A stretch of DNA of 6,417 bases. It comes from ATZT02 sp046048135. Lineage in GTDB: Bacteria > Actinomycetota > Actinomycetes > S36-B12 > UBA5976. The notes beneath the pieces were generated by a model, which saw nothing but the letters and a program-made list of their open reading frames with translations, searched no databases and was not told where the DNA came from. The translations under genes and the position numbers were made by a program. The stretch spans positions 1 through 6,417 of the forward strand of contig JBJOGR010000012.1 of assembly GCA_046048135.1 (NCBI GenBank), read 5' to 3'. Positions 1 to 5,323 of this stretch are shown here, one piece after another. The first letter of the stretch is position 1. The number at the start of each line of letters is the position of its first letter.

Positions 1-117
1 GAAAGATTAGGTTTTACTTTAAAACCAGTTAACTTCTTTAGACGAAGTCCTGCGATGGATGTTGCTCCTAATGAAGCAAAATGTCATTGTGGCTCAAATT
101 GCCAATGTAACCACTAA
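1..117 (+). CDS. C-terminal end of an unrecognised protein with a Cys/His-rich tail (5' partial)
   Basis: The first reading frame is open from the window edge for 38 codons and ends in two consecutive stop codons (TAA TAA at 115-120). I do not recognise the protein. Its visible part is a basic, hydrophobic stretch (LGFTLKPVNFFRRS) followed by MDVAPNEAKCHCGSNCQCNH. The last eleven residues carry four cysteines and two histidines in a C-x-H... spacing that reads Cys-His-Cys-Gly-x-x-Cys-x-Cys-x-His, which looks able to bind a metal ion. The start and the rest of the protein lie to the left of the window. It is convergent with the small membrane-protein gene at 160-486. The open frame is short, so its reality rests on the double stop and the non-random tail; the function is unknown. 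Confidence 0.55.
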   Translation, partial: ERLGFTLKPVNFFRRSPAMDVAPNEAKCHCGSNCQCNH

Positions 118-131
118 TAAATTAATAAATA

Positions 132-163
132 TTAAATAATAGACACATTTGCTATTTATTTAA
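132..163. terminator. AT-rich hairpin between convergent genes, possible bidirectional terminator
   Basis: TTAAATAATAG (132-142) pairs with CTATTTATTTAA (152-163) as 11 base pairs with one bulged T at 156, enclosing a 9-base loop. It lies between two convergent reading frames and overlaps the stop codon of the minus-strand gene, where a shared terminator is expected. Nearly all pairs are A-T, so the stem is weak, and no clean T-run follows on the + strand. On the minus strand the bases after the stem are T/A rich. Confidence 0.35.
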
Positions 164-486
164 CGCCTTGTTTTAGCTGGCTTTTTATTAGCCAATCTCC
201 AATGCACTAAAAATAGTGGAATAACCACAATCAATGCTGTTAAATTACCAATTAGACCAGTTATGCCATTTCTAAATTCAGTTTGTGCTTGTTGTTCTTT
301 TAATAATTCAAGATCAACTTTTATTGGTTGACTCATATAAGGATCAATATAGGCAGGAACTGGATAAACAAGTCTCATGATGTTATCCACCAAAGAAAAG
401 GTAGTAAAGATTATGGTGACAATACAGATTAAACAAACTGCATATAAATAAAGGGATCGCCAATCAGCCAAAGTTGGTTTTTGCAT
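160..486 (-). CDS. Small two-helix membrane protein, DUF5671-like
   Basis: The protein has 108 residues and two predicted transmembrane helices, about residues 13-37 (LYLYAVCLICIVTIIFTTF...) and 75-95 (ITGLIGNLTALIVVIPLFLV). Between them is a polar loop of about 35 residues holding a proline/tyrosine-rich piece (YPVPAYIDPY) and a charged segment (DLELLKEQQAQ). The second helix runs into HWRLAN and a basic tail KKPAKTRR, so the C-terminus is probably cytoplasmic. The LYLYAV start of helix 1 and the HWRLA exit of helix 2 recall DUF5671-type membrane proteins known from actinobacteria; I make this match from memory and it is tentative. The family's function is unknown. The ATG has no Shine-Dalgarno sequence and sits just after a -10-like box. 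Nothing in the neighbourhood points to a partner. Confidence 0.75.
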   Translation of the reverse strand: MQKPTLADWRSLYLYAVCLICIVTIIFTTFSLVDNIMRLVYPVPAYIDPYMSQPIKVDLELLKEQQAQTEFRNGITGLIGNLTALIVVIPLFLVHWRLANKKPAKTRR

Positions 487-492
487 ATTTTT

Positions 493-498
493 ATTTTA
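493..498 (-). promoter_or_regulatory. -10-like box for a leaderless start of the small membrane-protein gene
   Basis: Read on the minus strand, TAAAAT is followed by six bases (AAAAAT) and then the ATG at 486. This spacing puts the transcription start at or next to the ATG, and there is no Shine-Dalgarno sequence, which fits leaderless translation as is common in actinobacteria. In such AT-rich DNA a TANNNT match is easy to find by chance, and no clear -35 box is seen. Confidence 0.4.
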
Positions 499-635
499 GC
501 AGACATTAACTCAACAAAGATTGTTTAAAATCATTTTAATTCAAGTCAAATACAATAAGAAGTGAGCAGTCTTATAAACATTTTGAAAATCAATGAAAAT
601 TATTAATTTTTTCAAAAGCGAGTCCAAATAAAGAG

Positions 636-666
636 CCTCGCCAAGGCGGTTACCCGGCTGGCGAGG
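636..666 (-). terminator. GC-rich hairpin downstream of the deacetylase-like gene, likely terminator
   Basis: CCTCGCCA (636-643) and TGGCGAGG (659-666) form a perfect 8-bp stem, six of the pairs G-C, around a 15-base loop (644-658). The loop can form a small GG/CC pairing at 648-649 and 653-654. On the minus strand the stem is followed by CTCTTTATTTGG, an interrupted T-rich tract; on the + strand it is followed by ATTTAAACTTT. It lies about 157 bases past the stop codon of the minus-strand deacetylase-like gene, which makes it the best candidate for that gene's transcription end. The distance and the imperfect T-tract leave room for other roles, such as a structured 3' UTR. Confidence 0.55.
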
Positions 667-822
667 ATTTAAACTTTAAAATTATGACATTTTTGTAATT
701 AGCTGTCTATTTAATCAAAAGCACAACATATTATGCACTGATATTTAAATTAGGCTTAGCAAAAAATAATTAATTTGTTAATAACTTTTGCTTGTGGAAA
801 TCGTTTTTGTAATACTTTTAGA

Positions 823-1938
823 TTACAAATTATGAGTTTTTTTACACTCATCAATCATTTCTTTTTGATGTGGGTGTAATTTTTGATCTTTTCGTGTGGA
901 AGCTTCACTTGCCTCTGCTAAATAATCAGGTACTCCTGATGATTTATTCAAAAAAGCTTCTAAAACTGCCACTCCACAAAATGGCACATAAACTTCTGAA
1001 TAACCACCTTCGTGAGTTGCAACGACTCTGCCATTTGCATGTTTATCAGCTAATTTCAAAGTTTCTTCTGCCATCCATTTAAAGGTGTAAGCATGAAGCG
1101 CCATACGAGAAAGTTGATCGTAATATGAAGCATCAAAACCTGAAGCAATAAAAATAAATTCTGGTTTGAATCTATCAATGGCAGGTTTTACCACATTTTC
1201 AAATGCATATCTATAAGCACCATCACCACTTCCTGCAGGAATTGGAATATTTATATTAAATCCTTTTCCTTCCCCTTCCCCAGTTTCAATAATTTTTCCT
1301 TCATGTCTTGGATAAAGCTCATCTTGATGTAATGAAATTGTTAACACATTTGGATCATCATAAAAAACTGCTTGAGTTCCATTACCATGATGAACATCCC
1401 AATCAATTACAGCAAATTTAGTTAAGCTTGTAGTTTTTCTTAAGTGCTCTATGGCAACTCCAATGTTGTTAAACATGCAATAACCCATGCCACGCTCTTT
1501 AACAGCGTGATGTCCTGGTGGCCTAATTAGCGCATAGGCCACATCAACTTCTTTTTTATAAACCGCATCTGCAGCTGCTATTGCTCCTCCAGCTGAAAGA
1601 CAACCGATTTCATAGCCATATGGACCAAAGGTTGATTCTTCATCACCCATTAAACCTCCGCCATTATCGGAGAGTTCTTTCATGTTTTTAATATGTTTTA
1701 AGTCATGAATTCGTTCTAATTCTTCAACTGTTGCCATTCTTGGCTCAATATGGGTAACTTCATTTTTTAAGTCTGATACATCGACCAAGCTTTTAAATCT
1801 TCTTTTTGATTCAGGTGATTCCCAGTGTTTACCAGCTTGCATGTGCTTACTTGGCTTATAGCTTCCTGCATAAGTGCCTGTGTCATGCCAAAAGTAATAC
1901 TCGTGGGTAACAAATCCAACTTTTCTATTTACGCCCAT
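823..1938 (-). CDS. Class II histone-deacetylase-like amidohydrolase (HDAH type)
   Basis: This is a zinc-dependent deacetylase of the arginase/deacetylase fold, cytoplasmic (no signal peptide), 371 residues. It resembles the bacterial HDAH enzyme of strain FB188 (369 residues) along its whole length, with shared pieces such as LSAGGA, WDVHHGNGTQ, VLTISLHQ, GSGFDAS-like ASGFDAS and EGGYS-x-x-Y-x-PFCG. Numbered from the ATG, the catalytic His pair is H143/H144 (PPGHH), the zinc ligands are D181, H183 and D269, and the transition-state Tyr is Y313; all are present, so the enzyme should be active. The family removes acetyl groups from lysine or amines; the natural substrate of bacterial members is mostly unknown and may be acetylated polyamines or similar small amides. 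An upstream in-frame TTG at 1968 would add ten residues, but the ATG places the GFV-x-H-E start where the family begins. It is divergent from the nitrilase/permease group and shares its promoter region. Confidence 0.93.
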   Translation of the reverse strand: MGVNRKVGFVTHEYYFWHDTGTYAGSYKPSKHMQAGKHWESPESKRRFKSLVDVSDLKNEVTHIEPRMATVEELERIHDLKHIKNMKELSDNGGGLMGDEESTFGPYGYEIGCLSAGGAIAAADAVYKKEVDVAYALIRPPGHHAVKERGMGYCMFNNIGVAIEHLRKTTSLTKFAVIDWDVHHGNGTQAVFYDDPNVLTISLHQDELYPRHEGKIIETGEGEGKGFNINIPIPAGSGDGAYRYAFENVVKPAIDRFKPEFIFIASGFDASYYDQLSRMALHAYTFKWMAEETLKLADKHANGRVVATHEGGYSEVYVPFCGVAVLEAFLNKSSGVPDYLAEASEASTRKDQKLHPHQKEMIDECKKTHNL

Positions 1939-1990
1939 AATTCTGCCAATCCTATAACTAATACTCAAACAAAATCAATAGGATAAGAAA
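1939..1990. promoter_or_regulatory. Divergent promoter region between deacetylase-like and nitrilase-like genes
   Basis: The 52 bases between the two ATGs must hold both promoters. On the minus strand TTGATT (1978-1973) and TATAGG (1956-1951), 16 bases apart, are a plausible -35/-10 pair whose start point would fall only a few bases before the ATG at 1938, giving a near-leaderless message. On the + strand TATAAC (1953-1958) or TAATAC (1959-1964) could be the -10 box, giving a leader of about 20 bases that contains the AGGA ribosome binding site. The two -10 boxes overlap or abut, so polymerases on the two strands would compete and a single regulator could control both genes. No clear operator palindrome is visible. 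Confidence 0.45.
1980..1983 (+). promoter_or_regulatory. Ribosome binding site AGGA of the first nitrilase-like gene
   Basis: AGGA ends seven bases before the ATG at 1991. This well-placed site fixes the start and shows that the N-terminal extension of about 27 residues belongs to the protein. Confidence 0.6.
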
Positions 1991-2926
1991 ATGGAAGAAA
2001 TTGAGATAATAAGTAGCGTTGAAAAAGTATTTGATTCTCCAGCTAGAAAAAAACCAAAATCGAGAAATTCATTCAGAGTAGCTCTCACTCAAGATAAATG
2101 GCATGGAAATATTCAAGATCAAAAAAAAGCATTAATAGAACTTGTTGAAAAAATAAAACCATTTAAGCCAAATTTAATAGTTTTTCAAGAACTAACTCTT
2201 AATCCCTATGCTTGTAGTATTCCCAGGGATAAAAATAAAGAATGGCAACCTGAAGATCTTCAAAGTGGTGAAACTTTTAATTTTGCCAAACAAATTGCTC
2301 AAGAAACAAATTCTCATGTTTTAATTTCACTTTATGAAAAAATTGAAAGTAATTCTGAAAAAGGTTACAACACCGCAATTATTGTTTCACCTGAAAGTAA
2401 AATTGTTTTAAAAACTAGAAAAACTCATCTTCCAGTAACAGCTGGATATTACGAAGATACTTATTTTTTAAATGGCGAAGATAAAACACCTGTGTTAGAA
2501 ATACAAGATACAAAAATTGGAACACCAACATGCTGGGATCAATGGTTTCCAGAATTAGCCAGACTTTATGGATTGAAGAAAACTGATTTAATTTGTTATC
2601 CAACAGCCATTGGATCTGAACCTGATCATCCAAACTTTGACACAAAATATTTATGGCAACACATGATGGTTTCACATGGTATTGCTAATGGCATGTTTGT
2701 TGCCGCGAGCAATCGAATAGGTGAAGAAAATGGCATAACTTTTTATGGATCATCTTTCATTTCCGATCCTTACGGAAGAATTTTAGTTCAAGCTTCAAGA
2801 GATAAGAGAAGTGTTTTGGTAGCCGATTTAGACCTAGATCAAAAAAGGGATTGGTTAGAACTATTCCCCTTCTTTGAAACGAGGAAGCCTTCTATGTATG
2901 AGGAAATTGTAAAAAAAGACTATTAA
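1991..2926 (+). CDS. Nitrilase-superfamily amidohydrolase, N-carbamoylputrescine amidase-like
   Basis: A 311-residue C-N hydrolase with the complete catalytic set: E67 (FQEL), K144 (RKTHLP), C181 (TPTCWDQWFPE), and the supporting second Glu, E155 (GYYEDTYF). The CWDQWFPE box, the YPTAIGSEP segment (203-211) and SNRIG (240-244) are typical of N-carbamoylputrescine amidase (AguB), which hydrolyses N-carbamoylputrescine to putrescine, CO2 and ammonia in the cytoplasm. Related beta-ureidopropionase and N-carbamoyl amino acid hydrolases share parts of this pattern, so the substrate is inferred. The conserved fold begins at FRVALTQ (residue 28), after a charged extension that has no counterpart in typical members of about 290 residues; no other in-frame ATG, GTG or TTG could replace the start. 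No agmatine deiminase is nearby. The gene is rich in Lys, Asn and Ile codons, with an eight-A run at 2121-2128 that leaves the frame intact. It is the first gene of the + strand group, 101 bases before the permease. Confidence 0.9.
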   Translation: MEEIEIISSVEKVFDSPARKKPKSRNSFRVALTQDKWHGNIQDQKKALIELVEKIKPFKPNLIVFQELTLNPYACSIPRDKNKEWQPEDLQSGETFNFAKQIAQETNSHVLISLYEKIESNSEKGYNTAIIVSPESKIVLKTRKTHLPVTAGYYEDTYFLNGEDKTPVLEIQDTKIGTPTCWDQWFPELARLYGLKKTDLICYPTAIGSEPDHPNFDTKYLWQHMMVSHGIANGMFVAASNRIGEENGITFYGSSFISDPYGRILVQASRDKRSVLVADLDLDQKRDWLELFPFFETRKPSMYEEIVKKDY

Positions 2927-3014
2927 TATAGTGCAATTTATTTTTAAGAATTGTGCTCCAAACCACAAAAATCGGGTGTATCCTTTAACCCAATTGGAGT
3001 TAAACACTTCATTT
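2927..3014 (+). promoter_or_regulatory. Structured leader of the permease gene with nested hairpins
   Basis: Two inverted repeats are nested here: CTCCAA (2956-2961) with TTGGAG (2994-2999), and inside them GGGT (2974-2977) with ACCC (2988-2991). The ACC at 2962-2964 could instead pair with GGT at 2975-2977, so two alternative folds are possible. The structure ends about 15 bases before a strong Shine-Dalgarno sequence. No T-run follows the stems, so an ordinary terminator is unlikely. A TATAGT box at 2927-2932 could be a -10 element giving a leader of about 90 bases, though no good -35 box accompanies it. I recognise no known riboswitch core; an attenuator, a regulator-binding RNA or a processed operon segment are all possible. 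Confidence 0.35.
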
Positions 3015-3022
3015 AGGGAGGG
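3015..3022 (+). promoter_or_regulatory. Strong Shine-Dalgarno sequence of the permease gene
   Basis: AGGGAGGG contains GGAGG (3017-3021) with an optimal six-base gap to the ATG at 3028. It is by far the strongest ribosome binding site in the window; the other genes have weak or no sites. The permease is therefore likely to be translated efficiently once its leader is open. Confidence 0.75.
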
Positions 3023-3027
3023 ATTAA

Positions 3028-4458
3028 ATGGCTAGAAATGTTGGCGATCCAACGTCAGTAGAGCAACGCTCAGTTGATTGGATACCTCATTCAGAACGTC
3101 ACGGCAAGGTTCGCGATCTAGGAAACGTCTGGTTCGTGGGCAATGTGAATTTAACAGCAATGGCAACAGGTGTTGTTGCACTATCAATTGGTGCAAATCT
3201 AATTTGGACACTAATTGCAATTGTTCTAGGTTCATTGTTTGGAACGTTTTTTATGGCGTTTCACTCAGCTCAAGGTCCACAACTTGGACTTCCACAATTA
3301 GTTCAATCAAGAGCACAGTTTGGTTACATTGGTGCAGCAATTACTGTTTGGATTTTCGCACTTATTAACTACTGGGCCTACAACACCGCAGATGCTATTT
3401 TGTCTGGTGGAGCAATCAATGCTTTAATTCCAAGCATTCCTGCAAGCATTGGATTTATTATTGCTGCAGTTGTAGCTTCTGTTATTGCAATTTATGGATA
3501 TGACCAAATACATGCTGTTAATAAGTATTTGTTATGGCCATCAATTGTGATCATGGCATTGTTAACTGTTGGTGTATTAACTAGAGGTTCATTTCCTGCA
3601 GGTGCATTTGATTTAGGTAATTTTCAATTAGCACCATTCATGACAGTCTTTGTGATCATCGCAGGATTCCAATTAGGTTGGGCACCTTATGTTTCTGACT
3701 ATTCAAGATATTTACCAGGAAACATTGGTGTAGGACCAACATTCAAATGGACTTATCTACCAAGTGCACTAAGTGGTGTTTGGGTATTTGGTATGGGTGC
3801 TTTTGCATCCAGCCCAGATGGAACCTTAACTCCTATTGCTGCATTTAAAGCAGTTGGTGATTCCATATTTAATGGCTTTGGACTAATTGCAGTGTTAATT
3901 CTGCTTTTTGGTTTATTAGCTGTTATGGCAATCAATGCTTATGGTGGTTCATTAGCTTTGATTTCAATTCTTGATTCCTTCAAACCTGTTAAACCAACCA
4001 AAACACTACGTATGACAGCAGTGATTTTGATGGGTGTGACAGTTTGGGCAACAGCAGCAATAGTTGGTGAAGCACGATTTAACACCTTCTATGGCAATGC
4101 TTTGGTGTTCTTGGCTTATCTATTTACACCTTGGACAGCTATTAACTTGATTGATTATTTCTTTGTCAGAAAAGGCTCTTACGTAATTAAAGAAATTTTC
4201 AAAAAAGATGGCATTTATGGAAGTTGGGGATGGCGTGGAAACTTGGCCTATTTAATAGGAATTTTGGTCATGATTCCATTCTTTGTTACCGGACCATATG
4301 TCGGACCAATTGCCCAAAGCTTAGGAAGTGTTGACTACTCAATATTTGTTGGCCTTCCAGTTTCTGCAATTGTTTATCTACTTCTAGCAAAAGGCATTGA
4401 TTTAAAGAAAGAAGAATCAATGGCAAGAGCTGAAGGAAACTTAACTACTAAACACTAA
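3028..4458 (+). CDS. NCS1-family permease (cytosine/purine/hydantoin type)
   Basis: A 476-residue inner-membrane transporter of the nucleobase:cation symporter-1 family with about 12 hydrophobic segments between residues 39 and 454, the normal family length. Family marks are the N-terminal RHGKVRDLGNVWFVGNV (24-40), GPQLGLPQLVQSRAQFGY (83-100) in the loop typical of the purine/cytosine branch, SDYSRYLP (223-230), AINAYGGSLALIS (301-313) and PWTAINLIDYFFVRKG (368-383). These transporters take up cytosine, purines, allantoin, hydantoins or related heterocycles with a cation; the exact substrate cannot be read from the sequence. Two nitrilase-fold hydrolases flank it, suggesting that its cargo, or a product made from it, is an amide or carbamoyl compound. 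It is visibly richer in G+C than its neighbours: for example 28 of 60 bases at 3121-3180 against 12 of 60 at 4681-4740 (lines picked as examples). A strong ribosome binding site and a structured leader precede it. Confidence 0.93.
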   Translation: MARNVGDPTSVEQRSVDWIPHSERHGKVRDLGNVWFVGNVNLTAMATGVVALSIGANLIWTLIAIVLGSLFGTFFMAFHSAQGPQLGLPQLVQSRAQFGYIGAAITVWIFALINYWAYNTADAILSGGAINALIPSIPASIGFIIAAVVASVIAIYGYDQIHAVNKYLLWPSIVIMALLTVGVLTRGSFPAGAFDLGNFQLAPFMTVFVIIAGFQLGWAPYVSDYSRYLPGNIGVGPTFKWTYLPSALSGVWVFGMGAFASSPDGTLTPIAAFKAVGDSIFNGFGLIAVLILLFGLLAVMAINAYGGSLALISILDSFKPVKPTKTLRMTAVILMGVTVWATAAIVGEARFNTFYGNALVFLAYLFTPWTAINLIDYFFVRKGSYVIKEIFKKDGIYGSWGWRGNLAYLIGILVMIPFFVTGPYVGPIAQSLGSVDYSIFVGLPVSAIVYLLLAKGIDLKKEESMARAEGNLTTKH

Positions 4459-4463
4459 TTAAT

Positions 4464-5273
4464 TTGGTCAAAGTAGCACTTGCCCAGGCACATCTTCAAG
4501 TTGGAGATGTGCCTGGCAACATTTTAGAAACAAAAAAATTAATTAATGAAGCATCAAATCAAGGTGCACAAATTATTGTTCTTCCAGAATTAGCAAATAC
4601 TGGTTATGTTTTTGAATCAAAAGAAGAATTATCAAAAATGCTTGAAAATGATAATTGTTTAGAAGTATGGCAAAAAGAATCTAAAGAAAAAAAATTAATT
4701 ATTGTGGCTGGTTTTGCTCAAAAAATTAATAATGAATTTTTTAATTGCAGTGTAATAATTATTGATGGTGAAATAAAAACAATTCAGCCAAAAAATCATT
4801 TATGGCAAAATGAAAAAAAATTCTTTACCCCTGGAACTAAAATTCCAGAAATTATTGAAACAAAATATGGAAAAATTTCTACCATGATTTGTTATGACGC
4901 AGAATTTCCTGAATATGTTAGAAATGTTGCAGAAAAAGGTTGTGAACTTTTATGTGTGCCACTTAATTGGCCCACAGGTGCCTATAACAAACCAAGTAAT
5001 GAAAAAAGACCAATGGAATTATTAAAAATGATGTCAATGGCAGCTAATAATAAAATCTGGATAGCAATTTGTGATCGAACTGGATCTGAAAGAAATGTGG
5101 ATTGGTTGCAATCTTCTGCTCTTATAAATCCTGATGGCTGGCCTATTGCCGAAGTTGGACCAAAATCAGGCATTGTTATAGCCGATATTGAATTAAATCT
5201 TGCCCAAGATAAAAAAATTAGTCCCTATAACGATGTTTTCAAAGATAGAAGACCTGAACTATATTCATTTTGA
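4464..5273 (+). CDS. Second nitrilase-superfamily C-N hydrolase, substrate unknown
   Basis: A 269-residue cytoplasmic amidohydrolase, close to the minimal length of the fold. The catalytic set is complete: E42 (LPELANTGY), K110 (PKNHLW), C143 (MICYDAEFPE) and the second Glu, E117 (QNEKKFFTPG). The HLW...E..FFTPG and ICYD.EFPE boxes place it among carbon-nitrogen hydrolases acting on small amides or N-carbamoyl compounds, but in a different subgroup from the first enzyme, which has CWDQWFPE. It ends in DRRPELY, a common family ending. The start is TTG, five bases after the permease stop codon and without a Shine-Dalgarno sequence; it gives the expected MVKVALAQ first strand, and the next possible start (a GTG at residue 16) would remove that strand. 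Translation is therefore probably coupled to the permease. The gene is very A-rich with two eight-A runs (4687-4694, 4813-4820), and its frame is intact. Confidence 0.9.
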   Translation: MVKVALAQAHLQVGDVPGNILETKKLINEASNQGAQIIVLPELANTGYVFESKEELSKMLENDNCLEVWQKESKEKKLIIVAGFAQKINNEFFNCSVIIIDGEIKTIQPKNHLWQNEKKFFTPGTKIPEIIETKYGKISTMICYDAEFPEYVRNVAEKGCELLCVPLNWPTGAYNKPSNEKRPMELLKMMSMAANNKIWIAICDRTGSERNVDWLQSSALINPDGWPIAEVGPKSGIVIADIELNLAQDKKISPYNDVFKDRRPELYSF

Positions 5274-5311
5274 ATTACTATTAAATTAAGCATTTTTTAC
5301 AACTAACTGAA

Positions 5312-5317
5312 TAGACT
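5312..5317 (+). promoter_or_regulatory. -10-like box for a leaderless start of the FUSC-type gene
   Basis: TAGACT is followed by six bases (TTTGCT) and then the ATG at 5324, the same spacing as at the small membrane-protein gene. No Shine-Dalgarno sequence exists, so a leaderless message from this box fits. A TTTACA at 5296-5301 is too close (10 bases) to serve as a normal -35 box. If real, this gene is transcribed separately from the nitrilase/permease group even though only 50 bases separate them. Confidence 0.4.
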
Positions 5318-5323
5318 TTTGCT

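Larger units (their letters stand above)
487..822. other. 336-base spacer without a gene
   Basis: I find no credible reading frame here on either strand; the longest candidates are about 15 codons and begin without a ribosome binding site. The spacer is strongly AT-rich apart from one GC-rich inverted repeat at 636-666. The left end holds the promoter of the small membrane-protein gene (487-498 and above). The right part is the 3' untranslated region of the deacetylase-like gene. I see no tRNA, repeat array or transposon end. Confidence 0.6.

Noticed and set aside
870..1082. + strand open frame inside the deacetylase-like gene
   Set aside because: It lies opposite a gene with complete catalytic motifs, has no ribosome binding site and its protein looks random (rich in Leu, His and Lys).
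1939..1968. Upstream TTG start adding ten residues to the deacetylase-like protein
   Set aside because: No Shine-Dalgarno sequence precedes it, the ATG at 1938 matches where FB188-type HDAH enzymes begin, and the extra codons would cover the likely promoter boxes. It cannot be fully excluded.
2121..2128. Eight-A run as a possible frameshift or slippage site (also 4687-4694 and 4813-4820)
   Set aside because: The reading frames continue intact through all three runs with conserved motifs on both sides; the runs follow from Lys codons in AT-rich DNA.
2415..2675. Minus-strand open frame inside the first nitrilase-like gene
   Set aside because: It is antisense to conserved catalytic boxes and resembles no protein family.
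2927..3014. Known riboswitch (purine, preQ1 or guanidine class) before the permease
   Set aside because: I could not find the conserved core of any of these classes; only nested stems are visible, so it is reported as an unassigned structured leader.
3032..3368. Open frames on both strands within the start of the permease gene
   Set aside because: They overlap the conserved N-terminal transporter segments and have low-complexity Ser/Asn/Cys- or Leu/Gln-rich translations.
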